In this document: one piece after another, positions 51,485-60,195 of the stretch | Numbering within the stretch: position 1 is the stretch's first letter | Layout of the letters: each line of letters starts with the position of its first letter | Assembly (NCBI RefSeq): GCF_014203705.1 | Contig: NZ_JACHJR010000001.1 | Coordinates: 4,960,001-5,024,000 of the forward strand | Direction: 5' to 3' | Length of the DNA stretch: 64,000 bases | DNA from: Kitasatospora gansuensis | GTDB taxonomy: Bacteria > Actinomycetota > Actinomycetes > Streptomycetales > Streptomycetaceae | Translations under genes and position numbers: made by a program | The notes under the pieces: generated by a model | What the model saw: the letters and a program-made list of their open reading frames with translations, nothing else | Databases searched by the model: none | Told to the model about the DNA's origin: nothing

Positions 51485-52777
51485 ATGGCCGAGGACGATG
51501 ACGACAGCGCACGCCCCCCGACCTCCCGAGGCGGGGGGCGTCGCCGGTTCCTGCTGATCACCGCCGCCGTGCTGGCCTTCTTCCTGCTGGCCGGGGGAAC
51601 GCTGGCCTGGCTCGCCTACCGCAAGCTGGACGGCAACATCGGGACCGACGCCACCACCGGACGGCTGCTGGAGCACGACGCCTCCGAGCGGCCGGACCGC
51701 GGCCCGCTGCAGGCCGAGAACATCCTGCTGATCGGCAGCGACGACCGCAGCGGCGCCAACGCCGCGTACGGCTACGCGGGCGGCCGCCGCTCCGACACCA
51801 CGATCCTGCTGCACCTCTCGGCGGACCGGCGGCACGCGACGGCGGTGAGCATCCCGCGGGACGCGATGGTCCGGGTGCCGGCCTGCGAACTCCCGGACGG
51901 GACGCGGACCCAGGCCCGCTTCATGCAGTTCAACTGGGCCTTCGAGGCGGGCGGCCCGGCCTGCACCATCCGCACCGTGGAGCGGCTCAGCGGCATCCGG
52001 GTGGACCACCACCTGATCCTGGACTTCACCGGCTTCAAGCAGATGGTGGACGCGGTCGGCGGGGTGGAGGTCTGCGTGCCCCGGGCGATCCACGACAAGG
52101 ACGCCCAACTCGACCTGCCCGCCGGGCGGCAGACCCTCGGCGGCGAGCAGGCGCTCGGCTTCGTCCGGGTCCGGGAGACCCTGGGCGACGGCAGCGACAC
52201 CCAGCGGATGGGGCGTCAGCAGCAGTTCCTCGCCTCGCTGATCCGCAAGGTGCAGTCGCAGGGGGTGCTGCTCAACCCGACCAGACTGTGGCCGCTGCTG
52301 GACGCCGCGACCTCCGCGATCACCGCCGACGAGGGGCTGAGCCGGGTCGGCGAGCTCTACGACCTGGCCCAGGACCTGCGCTCGATGCCCACCGAGAACG
52401 TGGTCTTCCTGACCACCCCGCGCCGCCCGTACCCCGGCAACTGGGACCGCGACCAGCTGGTCCAGCCGCAGACCGACCAGCTGTTCGCCGCGCTCCGGGC
52501 GGACCTGCCGGTCGCCGTCCAGCCGTACCAGGTCACGCCGTCACCCTCGCCGTCACCCTCGCGGACGCCGTCACCGTCACCGTCCGCCTGGGCCTCCACC
52601 TACGCCGGGCCGTTCGCTCCGGCGTACACGCCCTGGCCGAGCGCCGCCGCGGCGGAGGACGCCACCGTGGAGACACCCACCCCCGACGCCTCGTCAGCCT
52701 CCGCCGCCCCGCTGCCCACCACCAGCCCCACCCTGGAGGGCCGGACCGCCGACCAGGACTCCTGCGCGATGCACTGA
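51485..52777 (+). CDS. LCP family ligase 5
   Basis: This 430-residue protein has a short acidic/Arg-rich N-terminus, a membrane helix (about residues 21-45), and an LCP domain: ILLIGSDDRSG, RRSDTTILLHLSADRRHAT, SIPRDAMVRVPAC, FNWAFEAGGPACTIRTVERL and VGGVEVCVPRAI. The tail from about residue 350 is rich in Ser/Pro (TPSPSPSPSRTPSPSPS) and probably spans the peptidoglycan. There is no LytR_C domain. It is the first of three LCP genes in a row on the plus strand and follows the TIGR03089 gene by 37 bases. Confidence 0.93.
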   Translation: MAEDDDDSARPPTSRGGGRRRFLLITAAVLAFFLLAGGTLAWLAYRKLDGNIGTDATTGRLLEHDASERPDRGPLQAENILLIGSDDRSGANAAYGYAGGRRSDTTILLHLSADRRHATAVSIPRDAMVRVPACELPDGTRTQARFMQFNWAFEAGGPACTIRTVERLSGIRVDHHLILDFTGFKQMVDAVGGVEVCVPRAIHDKDAQLDLPAGRQTLGGEQALGFVRVRETLGDGSDTQRMGRQQQFLASLIRKVQSQGVLLNPTRLWPLLDAATSAITADEGLSRVGELYDLAQDLRSMPTENVVFLTTPRRPYPGNWDRDQLVQPQTDQLFAALRADLPVAVQPYQVTPSPSPSPSRTPSPSPSAWASTYAGPFAPAYTPWPSAAAAEDATVETPTPDASSASAAPLPTTSPTLEGRTADQDSCAMH

Positions 52778-52847
52778 GGCCCGGCGGCCGAAATGTGTAG
52801 GTTCAGTGCGCGCGGGTCGCGAACTTTGCCCGTTTTTAAGGCGGTTG

Positions 52848-52889
52848 TCCGCCATGACGCCGGTCACACTCCGGCCGGATCATGGCGGA
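52848..52889 (+). promoter_or_regulatory. Inverted repeat in the leader of LCP 6
   Basis: Arms TCCGCCATGA (52848-52857) and TCATGGCGGA (52880-52889) are perfect reverse complements with a 22-base spacer, ending 21 bases before the ATG. It may form an RNA hairpin that affects translation or be a widely spaced operator. Confidence 0.45.
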
Positions 52890-52910
52890 AGCTCGTCTAG
52901 GGTGTCCGGG

Positions 52911-54626
52911 ATGAACAGCGGACACCGGCACAGGGCGGACCTCGCGGATCAGAACCCGCCCGAGGTCGATCCGGCCGATCAGTGGGTGCTCGACCCGGCC
53001 ACGGGCGAGTTCCGGCTGGACCTGGACGCGGTGCCCGCGCAGGTGCCCCGCCCCCGGGCGGCCGAGCACCCCCGGCGGGTGGCCGAGCCGCCGGCCGGTG
53101 GCCGGGCCGACCGGCGCCGGCAGGCGCACGGCGGGCAGGCACACGGCGGAAGGGCGCACGGCGGTAAGACGGCGAAGCCGAACGGAAAGCCGCGCGGCAG
53201 GCGACGGGCCCTCAAGTGGACCGCCGGGGTGGCCGCGCTGGTGCTGGTGGCCGGCTGCGGCGGCGCGTACTACGCGTACCAGCACTTCAACGGGAACCTC
53301 TCCTCGGTCGAGGTCAAGGTCGGCTCCGAGGCCGAGCGGCCGAAGGCGGCCACCGGGGCGCTGAACATCCTGGTGATCGGCACCGACAGTCGAAAGGGCC
53401 TGGGGCGCGACTACGGCGACGAGGGCAGCGAGGGCCACGCCGACACCACCCTGCTGTTCCACATCTCCAAGGACCGCACCAACGCGACCGTGCTGAGCAT
53501 CCCGCGCGACCTGATGGTGCCGATCCCGGAGTGCGAGAACGCGGCCGGCAAGAAGATCCCGGGCTCGGCCCGGGGCATGTTCAACACCAGCCTGGGTCAG
53601 GACGGCCGCGATCCGGGCTGCACCTGGAAGACCGTCGAGAAGATGACGGGCATTCACGTCGACCACTTCGTGATGGTGGACTTCAACGCGGTCAAGACCC
53701 TCTCGACCGCCGTCGGCGGGGTGGAGGTCTGCGCGGCCAAGGACATCAACGACAAGGACTCGCACCTGAAGATGTCCAAGGGCAAGCACGTGGTGCAGGG
53801 CGAGGAGGCACTCGCCTTCGTCCGCACCCGGCACGCCGTGGGCCTCGGCGGGGACCTGACCCGGATCCCGCTCCAGCAGCAGTTCATCAGCTCGATGATC
53901 CGCAAGATCAAGAGCAGCGACACCCTGACCAGCCCGACCAAGCTGTGGAACCTCGCGGACGCCGCCACCAAGGCGCTCACCGTGGACTCCGCGATCAAGA
54001 GCGTGGACAAGCTCAAGGACCTGGCGCTCGACCTCTCCAAGGTGAACACCCAGAACATCACCTTCACCACGGTGCCGGTGCTGGACGACCCCAAGGACGA
54101 GAACCGGCTGGTCCTGAACGACAAGGACGCCACCCAGCTGTTCGCGATGGTCGCCGCCGACCGCTCGCTCACCCAGGTCGAGGGCGCCCCCGCCGAGACG
54201 CCGGCGGCGACGCCCACGGTGGCCCCGACGCCCACGCCGGCCGCACCGCAGGTGGACGCGGCCGCGGTCAAGGTGACGGTGCGGAACGGCACCGGGGCCG
54301 GTGGCCAGGCGGGCAAGGCCGTCACCGCCCTGGAGGGCAAGGGCTTCACCGGCGCGACCCCGGGCAAGGACGCCACCGCCGTCGCCACCAGCTCGATCAG
54401 CTACCCGCGCGGCAAGTCCGACCAGGCCGTCGCACTGGCGGCGGCGCTCGGGCTGCCCGCCGAGGTGGCCAAGGAGAGCAGCACGCTCGGGCCGAAGGAC
54501 TCGCTGCAGGTGGTGCTCGGCAAGGACTTCACCACCCTGGGCAAGCCAGCCGCCCCGGTGCCCACCGAGGCCCCCAAGGACCTCCAACGCGTACAGGCCG
54601 ACGACGTCAACGTGTGCGCCAAGTAA
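52911..54626 (+). CDS. LCP family ligase 6, with LytR_C domain and HGG repeats
   Basis: This 571-residue protein has a long hydrophilic N-terminus (about 100 residues) with three 5-residue repeats (QAHGG, QAHGG, RAHGG), a membrane helix (about 104-124), an LCP domain (NILVIGTDSRKG, HADTTLLFHISKDRTNA, SIPRDLMVPIPEC, MFNTSLGQDGRDPGCTWKTVEKM in parts, VGGVEVCAAKDI) and a LytR_C domain (VKVTVRNGTGAGGQAG onward). Catalytic residues are normal. ATG 52911 is chosen because the hydrophilic N-terminus starts there; the frame upstream is open but covers the leader inverted repeat. Confidence 0.93.
   Translation: MNSGHRHRADLADQNPPEVDPADQWVLDPATGEFRLDLDAVPAQVPRPRAAEHPRRVAEPPAGGRADRRRQAHGGQAHGGRAHGGKTAKPNGKPRGRRRALKWTAGVAALVLVAGCGGAYYAYQHFNGNLSSVEVKVGSEAERPKAATGALNILVIGTDSRKGLGRDYGDEGSEGHADTTLLFHISKDRTNATVLSIPRDLMVPIPECENAAGKKIPGSARGMFNTSLGQDGRDPGCTWKTVEKMTGIHVDHFVMVDFNAVKTLSTAVGGVEVCAAKDINDKDSHLKMSKGKHVVQGEEALAFVRTRHAVGLGGDLTRIPLQQQFISSMIRKIKSSDTLTSPTKLWNLADAATKALTVDSAIKSVDKLKDLALDLSKVNTQNITFTTVPVLDDPKDENRLVLNDKDATQLFAMVAADRSLTQVEGAPAETPAATPTVAPTPTPAAPQVDAAAVKVTVRNGTGAGGQAGKAVTALEGKGFTGATPGKDATAVATSSISYPRGKSDQAVALAAALGLPAEVAKESSTLGPKDSLQVVLGKDFTTLGKPAAPVPTEAPKDLQRVQADDVNVCAK
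53121..53165 (+). repeat. Three 15-base in-frame repeats in LCP 6
   Basis: Three units CAGGCGCACGGCGGG, CAGGCACACGGCGGA and AGGGCGCACGGCGGT encode the His-Gly-Gly repeats of the cytoplasmic N-terminus of LCP 6. The number of units may vary between strains. Confidence 0.8.
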
Positions 54627-54767
54627 CCGGGCGTTCGACGGACCGTCAGGCCATGCTCGCTCAAGCGTTCTGATTACGTAACAGGATTCGGGCCCGTGCT
54701 GTGATCTCGGGTAGGTTCCGAACAGGTGGCCTACGGGGGTCGACCACTTGAGCAGGGGGGCCTACCG

Positions 54768-56345
54768 ATGACCGACGTCCAGACCCGCCCGACGGGTGGC
54801 CGGGCAGCCGACCGCCGGGCCGCCAGGAAAGTGCGCTCCGGACGCCGCCGCTGGCTGCGGATCACCGCGCTGGCGCTCGGCTTCGTCCTGGTCGCCGGCT
54901 GCGGCGCCGGCTACTGGTACTACCAGCACCTGAACGGCAACTTCCAGGCCGGCGAGCTCAACCTCAGCGACGTGACCGGCGCCAAGACCGCGCCGAACGC
55001 CGCCGGCCAGACCCCGCTGAACATCCTGCTGATCGGCACCGACAACCGCGGCTCGGCCGCCAACGTCGACCTCGGCGGCGGAGCCGACGACGCCAACCGG
55101 CCCGGGCTGGCGGACGTCCAGATGCTGCTGCACGTCTCGGCCGACCGCAGCAACGCCTCGCTGATCAGCATCCCGCGCGACACCCTGGTGGACATCCCGG
55201 CCTGCCACAGCGAGGACGGCAAGACCAACTACCCGGCGCTCAGGAAGACGATGATCAACGAGGCGCTGGCCCGGGGCGGCCCCGGCTGCCTGGTCGGCAC
55301 CTGGCAGGCCCTCACCCAGGTGCACATCGACCACTACATGATGGTCGACTTCGCGGGCGTGGCCAGCATGGCCACCGCGGTCGGCGGGGTGCCGGTGTGC
55401 GTCAACATGAACCTCTGGGACCGGTACCAGAAGGGCATCGGCGGCACCGACCTCAAGCTCTCGAAGGGTACGCACTACCTCGAGGGCGCGGACGCGCTCA
55501 AGTGGCTGCGGGTCCGCGACGCCTGGGGCGACGACATCGGCCGCACCAAGGCCCAGCACATGTACCTCTCGGCGATGGTGCGGGAGTTGAAGGCCAAGGG
55601 CTCGCTCACCGACCCCGGCCGGCTGATGTCGCTGGCCGAGGCCGCCACCAAGTCGCTCAGTGTGGACAAGCCGCTGGCCGACATCCGCAAGCTGTACGAG
55701 CTCGGCACCGAACTGCGCGAGGTGCCGACCGAGCGGATCACCACCCTCACCGTCCCGGTGGACAGTGCCAAGAGCGATCCGGACCGGCTGGAGCTCAGGC
55801 AGCCGGACACCGACCAGATATGGAAGCTGCTGCTGGCCGACCGTCCCTTCGACGACAAGGGCCCGGCGCCCAGCGCGGCCCCGCAGAGCCCGGCCCCGCA
55901 GAGCCCGGCCCCCACCCCCACGCCCGACCCCACGCCGAGCGTCCCGGTGGCCAAGGGCGAGATCGAGCTCACCGTGCAGAACGCCTCCGGTACCGAGGGC
56001 CGGGCCAAGGAGATCAGCACCGCCCTCGGCCACCTCGGCTTCACCGGCGCCACCGCGATCGCCGGCGGCGGCACCCGGCCGGCCACCCAGCTCAGCTACC
56101 CCGCGACCCGGTCCGCCCAGGCCCACGCGGTCGCCGCCGCCCTCGGCCTGCCGGCCACCGCCCTCAAGGAGACCGGCACCGGCCGGACCCTGACCCTGGT
56201 GCTCGGCGCGGACTGGCCGACCGGCGCCACCTTCCCGGTCACGGCCGCTCCGACCCAACTGCCCAAGTCCGCCGAGGCGGTCACCGCCGACGACGACAAG
56301 TCCTGCATGACCGTGAATCCCCAGGGCCGCATCTACACCTACTGA
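54768..56345 (+). CDS. LCP family ligase 7, with LytR_C domain
   Basis: This 525-residue protein has a short Arg-rich N-terminus, a membrane helix with Cys (LGFVLVAGCGAGYWYY), and an LCP domain: NILLIGTDNRGS, DVQMLLHVSADRSNAS, SIPRDTLVDIPAC, MINEALARGGPGCLVGTWQAL and VGGVPVCVNMNL. A Pro/Gln linker and a LytR_C domain (IELTVQNASGTEGRAKEIS) follow. ATG 54768 has a strong G-rich site. Upstream, TTACGTAA (54674-54681), inside CTGATTACGTAACAG, may be an operator. The stop codon overlaps the first base of the inverted-repeat element. Confidence 0.93.
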   Translation: MTDVQTRPTGGRAADRRAARKVRSGRRRWLRITALALGFVLVAGCGAGYWYYQHLNGNFQAGELNLSDVTGAKTAPNAAGQTPLNILLIGTDNRGSAANVDLGGGADDANRPGLADVQMLLHVSADRSNASLISIPRDTLVDIPACHSEDGKTNYPALRKTMINEALARGGPGCLVGTWQALTQVHIDHYMMVDFAGVASMATAVGGVPVCVNMNLWDRYQKGIGGTDLKLSKGTHYLEGADALKWLRVRDAWGDDIGRTKAQHMYLSAMVRELKAKGSLTDPGRLMSLAEAATKSLSVDKPLADIRKLYELGTELREVPTERITTLTVPVDSAKSDPDRLELRQPDTDQIWKLLLADRPFDDKGPAPSAAPQSPAPQSPAPTPTPDPTPSVPVAKGEIELTVQNASGTEGRAKEISTALGHLGFTGATAIAGGGTRPATQLSYPATRSAQAHAVAAALGLPATALKETGTGRTLTLVLGADWPTGATFPVTAAPTQLPKSAEAVTADDDKSCMTVNPQGRIYTY

Positions 56346-56507
56346 GACCCTCCGTCGGTTGGGGGGGGCGGCGTCGCGTCGCCGGGGCACGCACCTCGCC
56401 GGCTTCTCGTCAGTCGCCGATGCTCCGCATGGACTCCTTCCTCGGCGCCGCCGAGGCACGCACCCCAACGCCGCTCCTTCATCCGCCCCCCAACCGACGG
56501 AGGGTCT
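56345..56507. repeat. 163-base element with 22-bp perfect terminal inverted repeats
   Basis: The first 22 bases (56345-56366, beginning AGACCCTCCGTCGG) reappear as an exact reverse complement at 56486-56507. Inside, GCCGGGGCACGCACC (56381-56395) is nearly repeated as CCGAGGCACGCACC (56451-56464). The element starts at the last base of the LCP 7 stop and ends 37 bases before alkA. It may be a miniature inverted-repeat mobile element or a very long terminator hairpin. No target duplication is obvious. Confidence 0.8.
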
Positions 56508-56544
56508 GATCGGCGTAGGGTGCACCCCGGAGAGGTGGTGCGAG

Positions 56545-57453
56545 ATGCCGGGCGCGGTGCGACGCTGGCGGCCGGGGTTCCCGCTGGACCTCGGGCGGAC
56601 CTTGCTGCCGCTGCGGCGCGGGCCCGCCGACCCGGCGTACCGGACGGATCCGGAGGGCGGGATCTGGCGCGCCTCCCGGACGCCGGGCGGGATCGGTACG
56701 CTCCGGCTGACCGTCCGGGCCGGGGAGGTCGAGGGGCGGGCCTGGGGCCCCGGCGCGGATTGGCTGCTGGAGCGGCTGCCGACGCTGCTGGGCGAGGGTG
56801 ACGACCCGTCAGGACTGGTGCTGCCGCCGGGACCGCTGCGCGAGGCACAGCGCACCCACGCGGGTGTCCGGCTGGTCAGGACCGGGCTGGTGCTGGAGTC
56901 GCTGGTCCCCTCGATCCTGGAACAGAAGGTCACCACCGACGAGGCCTACCGCGCCTGGCGCACCCTGCTGCGCGACTTCGGCACCCCGGCGCCCGGCCCG
57001 GCCCCCGGCCTGTGGGTGGCGCCGTCCGCCCGGGAGTGGGTGCTGATCCCGAGCTGGGAGTGGCACCGCGCGGGCGTCGACCCCCGGCGGTCCGCCACCG
57101 TGGTCCGTGCCGCCCGGCTGGCCCCCCGGCTGGAGGAGGCCTCGGCCCTCCCGCACGACGAGGCCTTCGCCCGCCTGACCACCGTGCCCGGCATCGGCCA
57201 CTGGACCGCCGCGGAGACGCTGCAGCGCAGCAACGGCGACCCGGACGCCGTCTCGGTCGGCGACTACCACCTCCCCAACCTGGTCGGCTGGGCCCTCGCC
57301 GGCCGCCCCCGCAGCGACGACGACCAGATGCTCGCCCTGCTCGCCCCGTACGCGGGCCACCGCCACCGCGTCTGCCGCCTGCTCGCCCTGTCCGGCGCCC
57401 GAGCTCCCCGCTACGGTCCCCGCCTCACCCCCGAGGATCACCGCCGGCGCTGA
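56545..57453 (+). CDS. AlkA-type DNA-3-methyladenine glycosylase
   Basis: This 302-residue base-excision enzyme has an N-terminal AlkA-like beta domain (DLGRTLLPLRRGPADPAYR), then the HhH-GPD fold: LEQKVTTDEAYRAWRTLL, the helix-hairpin-helix LTTVPGIGHWTAAETLQ, and the catalytic Asp in AVSVGDYHLPN. It removes alkylated bases. The C-terminal segment is shorter than in E. coli AlkA, but all core elements are there. ATG 56545 has GAGAGG nearby; upstream GTGs in the frame lie inside the repeat element. Confidence 0.88.
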   Translation: MPGAVRRWRPGFPLDLGRTLLPLRRGPADPAYRTDPEGGIWRASRTPGGIGTLRLTVRAGEVEGRAWGPGADWLLERLPTLLGEGDDPSGLVLPPGPLREAQRTHAGVRLVRTGLVLESLVPSILEQKVTTDEAYRAWRTLLRDFGTPAPGPAPGLWVAPSAREWVLIPSWEWHRAGVDPRRSATVVRAARLAPRLEEASALPHDEAFARLTTVPGIGHWTAAETLQRSNGDPDAVSVGDYHLPNLVGWALAGRPRSDDDQMLALLAPYAGHRHRVCRLLALSGARAPRYGPRLTPEDHRRR

Positions 57454-57566
57454 CCCGGCCGGGCCGCGGCCAATTGGGGGCGAATTCGCTTGACCATTCA
57501 AGAGCTGCCAGGGGGTTGCCATTCACCTGGCCCCGAGCGCAGGGTTAATGTATAGCCGCAAATCCA

Positions 57567-57630
57567 GGCGTGCCCTCAGGTGCGGCCAGTCCCTACTGTC
57601 ATGCGATCTGAAATGCCGCACGCCTTTTTT
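57567..57630 (+). promoter_or_regulatory. Mutually exclusive hairpins ending in T6 (attenuator-like) before the SLT-CHAP gene
   Basis: GGCGTGC (57567-57573) can pair with GCACGCC (57618-57624), which is followed at once by TTTTTT, a terminator layout. GTGCGGC (57580-57586) can pair instead with GCCGCAC (57615-57621), which uses four of the same bases, so only one stem can form. The site is 64 bases before the ATG at 57694. The rest of the 57454-57693 space is unusually AT-rich and holds TATAGC and TTGACC patches. No known riboswitch family matches by eye. Confidence 0.55.
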
Positions 57631-57693
57631 GCGTACCGCTCTCGTCGCTGCCCGGGTTTCGCCAGGGAACCGCCGGGCGGGTAAGGGGTTGCC

Positions 57694-58842
57694 ATGAATG
57701 TCAATGAGCTGAGATCCCTGGCGGAACAGGCCGGCTTCTCCGGTCAGGATGTCGGGATCGCCGCCGCCGTGGCCATGGCGGAGTCCGGGGGAAACCCGGA
57801 CATCCTCGGTGACACTGCTCTGGTGGACGACAAGTGGGGGCCTTCCGTCGGGCTCTGGCAGATCCGCTCACTGCGGAAGCCCCAGGCCTACGGATATCCC
57901 GACACCCTCCGGGTGGAGTCCGCCTTGCACGACCCGAGGAAGAACGCTGACGCTGCCTACGCCATCTTCAAGAGCGGTGGCGGGTGGCAGCAGTGGAGCA
58001 CCTTCACGAATGGCGCCTACAAGGCCCACCTCCAGCCGACAACAGGAGCATCGGGCATGTACGAGCGAGATCTCGTCATCAACAAAGCGAAATCGTACAT
58101 CGGCCTCCAGGAGACCGACGACAATCGGACGGAGTTCGGCAAGGAATTCGGCGAGGACGGTGTCGCCTGGTGCGACATCTTCGTCTGGTGCATCTTCAAC
58201 CGGGTCGGCTTGGTGGGCCTGCTCCCCGGGAAGTTCGACAACTGCGCCAGGTCCACCGAGGCATGGAAGAGCGAGGGTCGCTTCTCGGAGTACCCGGGCC
58301 TGGGGGCACAGGTGGTCTTCGGCCCGGGCGGCGGTGAACACACCGGCATCGTCGTGAGCTACACCGAGACCACCGTCACCTCCGTGGAGGGCAACTGGAA
58401 CGACCAGGTCTCCCTGGTCACCCGTCAGCGCAGGGACGACTACGTCTACGGGTACGGATATCCCAGGTTCGCGGAGGGCATTCGCAGTGCGGACCCCGCC
58501 TACCAGCCCCAGGACGGCCAAGGGGGCAGTGCCGAGGAGCCGCTGCCCGACGTGCTGTACGTCGGCCAGGTCAACCACGCGGCGTCCTGGGACCCGCCCG
58601 CCGAGCAGGGCCACCGCTCCTACTCCTGGCCGCAGGTGCTCCGCCTGGAGAAGGCGCTGGAGTCCGAGGGGCTGCTGGACCATCCGTACGTGGACGGCTC
58701 CTACGGGACGGTGACCATCGACGCGTACCGGCAGCTCCAGCTCAACCTCGGATACAGCGGCCCGGACGACGCCAACGGCAAGCCGGGCATCGAGTCGCTG
58801 TCCTGGCTCGGCCGCAGGCACGGCTTCCGCGTCGAACCCTGA
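57694..58842 (+). CDS. Muralytic protein: lysozyme-like + CHAP + peptidoglycan-binding domains, no signal peptide
   Basis: This 382-residue protein has three domains. Residues about 5-115 resemble soluble lytic transglycosylase or phage-type muramidase (AAAVAMAESGGNPDILG, SVGLWQIRSLR). Residues about 120-265 are a CHAP-like amidase/endopeptidase domain with Cys in AWCDIFVWCIFNRVG and His in GGGEHTGIVVSYTE. Residues about 285-382 contain a peptidoglycan-binding domain (SYSWPQVLRLEKALESEG, VDGSYGTVTIDAYRQLQLNLGYSG in parts). No signal peptide or membrane segment is present, as in phage endolysins or tail lysozymes. Its codons are less GC-biased than those of its neighbours, which suggests transfer. 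AAGGGG precedes ATG 57694. Confidence 0.85.
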   Translation: MNVNELRSLAEQAGFSGQDVGIAAAVAMAESGGNPDILGDTALVDDKWGPSVGLWQIRSLRKPQAYGYPDTLRVESALHDPRKNADAAYAIFKSGGGWQQWSTFTNGAYKAHLQPTTGASGMYERDLVINKAKSYIGLQETDDNRTEFGKEFGEDGVAWCDIFVWCIFNRVGLVGLLPGKFDNCARSTEAWKSEGRFSEYPGLGAQVVFGPGGGEHTGIVVSYTETTVTSVEGNWNDQVSLVTRQRRDDYVYGYGYPRFAEGIRSADPAYQPQDGQGGSAEEPLPDVLYVGQVNHAASWDPPAEQGHRSYSWPQVLRLEKALESEGLLDHPYVDGSYGTVTIDAYRQLQLNLGYSGPDDANGKPGIESLSWLGRRHGFRVEP

Positions 58843-58905
58843 TCCGGCCGTACCGTAGTTCCCGACCCGCGCCGCTCGGACCTGACCGGACGGCGCGTCT
58901 GCCGG

Positions 58906-60195
58906 TCAACGTACCGTCACGAATGCTTCGGCCGAGCGGGCCTGACGTTCCTTCGGTCCCTCCGCCGGCCGCCCCACCGCGATGGCCCCCATCGGGTCCC
59001 AGCCCTCCGGCAGGTCGAGCACGTCGCGCACGGTGTCCCGGCAGAACATCGTGGAGGAGACCCACGCGGAGCCGTAGCCCTCCCCGGTCAGCGTGACCAG
59101 CAGGTTCTGCACGGCGGCGCCGATCGCGACGGTGAACATCTCCCGTTCGGCGGCGGCCCGGCGGGCGTCCGGGTAGTCGTGCGAGCCGTCCATCACCAGG
59201 CAGGGGACCACCAGGTACGGGGCGTCCCGCAGGACGTCGCCCCGGGCGGTGCGGCGGGCCACCTTGGCGTCGTCCCAGCCGTCCAGCTCGCGCAGGTCGC
59301 GCTGCCAGGCGGCGAGCATCGCGTCGAGCAGCCGGGTCCGTACCTCGGGGGTCTCCAGCAGCACGAACCGCCAGGGCGTGGTGTGGTGCGGGGCCGGGGC
59401 GGTGACGGCGGCGGCGACCGCGCGGCGGACGGCGGCCGGGTCGACCGGCTCGGGGGTGAAGGAGCGGATGGTGCGCCGCAGCGTGACGGCCTGACGGAGC
59501 GCCTCGGAGGTGCCGAGCCGGAACATGTCGTCCGCGGCCGGCCGGATCAACGGGCGGATCCCCTCGCCGTCCTCGGCCGTCACCAGCTCACCCAGGCCGC
59601 GGACCACGGCGACCGGTACGCCGCTGGTCTTGCCCTTCACCAGGTCACCGGCGGCGGCCAGTTCGTCGGCGGTGGCGGTGACCGTGAGGGCCAGCTCGTT
59701 GCCGTGGCTGTCCTGACGGCCCCGGTGGTCGTCGAGGACGGCCAGCCCGGCGGCGCCGATCGCCACGTCGGTCAGGCCGTTGCGCCAGGGGCGGCCGAAG
59801 GTGTCGGTGACCAGCACGGCCAGCCGACGGCCGGTCAGCTGCTGGAGCCCGGCCCGCAGGGCGCGCGCCGAGGCGTCGGGGTCGAGCGGCAGCAGCAGGA
59901 CGGTGCCGGGGGCGGTGTTGGAGGCGTCCACGCCCGCCGCCGCCATCACCAGCCCGTTCCGGTTCTCGACGATCCGGGCCGGGCCGCGCCGGGCGACCAC
60001 CCGGACGGTCTCGGCGTCGATCGCCGCCTCCCGGTCGGCGGCCCGCAGCAGCCGGCCCTCGGCCTTGCTGACGATCTTCGAGGTGACCAGCAGGATGTCA
60101 CCGTCCTCGAACGTCCCGGCCTTGGCGATCAGTTCGGCCAGGTCGGCGTCGGCGGTGATCTCCGGCAGTCCCGCCACCGGCAGGACCGAGATCAC
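58906..60195 (-). CDS. fbiB: Coenzyme F420:L-glutamate ligase with C-terminal nitroreductase domain (FbiB)
   Basis: This 429-residue protein is a CofE ligase domain (about residues 1-240: [39 protein letters not shown]) fused to an FMN-binding nitroreductase-like domain (about 245-429: [42 protein letters not shown]). In mycobacterial FbiB the first adds glutamates to F420-0 and the second reduces dehydro-F420. The fusion is typical of actinobacteria. GTG 60195 overlaps the fbiA stop (GTGA), so the two are coupled. Confidence 0.95.
   Translation of the reverse strand: MISVLPVAGLPEITADADLAELIAKAGTFEDGDILLVTSKIVSKAEGRLLRAADREAAIDAETVRVVARRGPARIVENRNGLVMAAAGVDASNTAPGTVLLLPLDPDASARALRAGLQQLTGRRLAVLVTDTFGRPWRNGLTDVAIGAAGLAVLDDHRGRQDSHGNELALTVTATADELAAAGDLVKGKTSGVPVAVVRGLGELVTAEDGEGIRPLIRPAADDMFRLGTSEALRQAVTLRRTIRSFTPEPVDPAAVRRAVAAAVTAPAPHHTTPWRFVLLETPEVRTRLLDAMLAAWQRDLRELDGWDDAKVARRTARGDVLRDAPYLVVPCLVMDGSHDYPDARRAAAEREMFTVAIGAAVQNLLVTLTGEGYGSAWVSSTMFCRDTVRDVLDLPEGWDPMGAIAVGRPAEGPKERQARSAEAFVTVR

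Noticed and set aside
53121-53165. Octarepeat-like metal-binding region
   Set aside because: Three HGG units are too few and lie in a disordered cytoplasmic tail; metal binding cannot be supported.
57454-57693. c-di-AMP (ydaO) riboswitch before the SLT-CHAP gene
   Set aside because: The position fits, but the conserved GGGGTGAA-type and other core segments of that family are not seen. I report only the hairpin pair.
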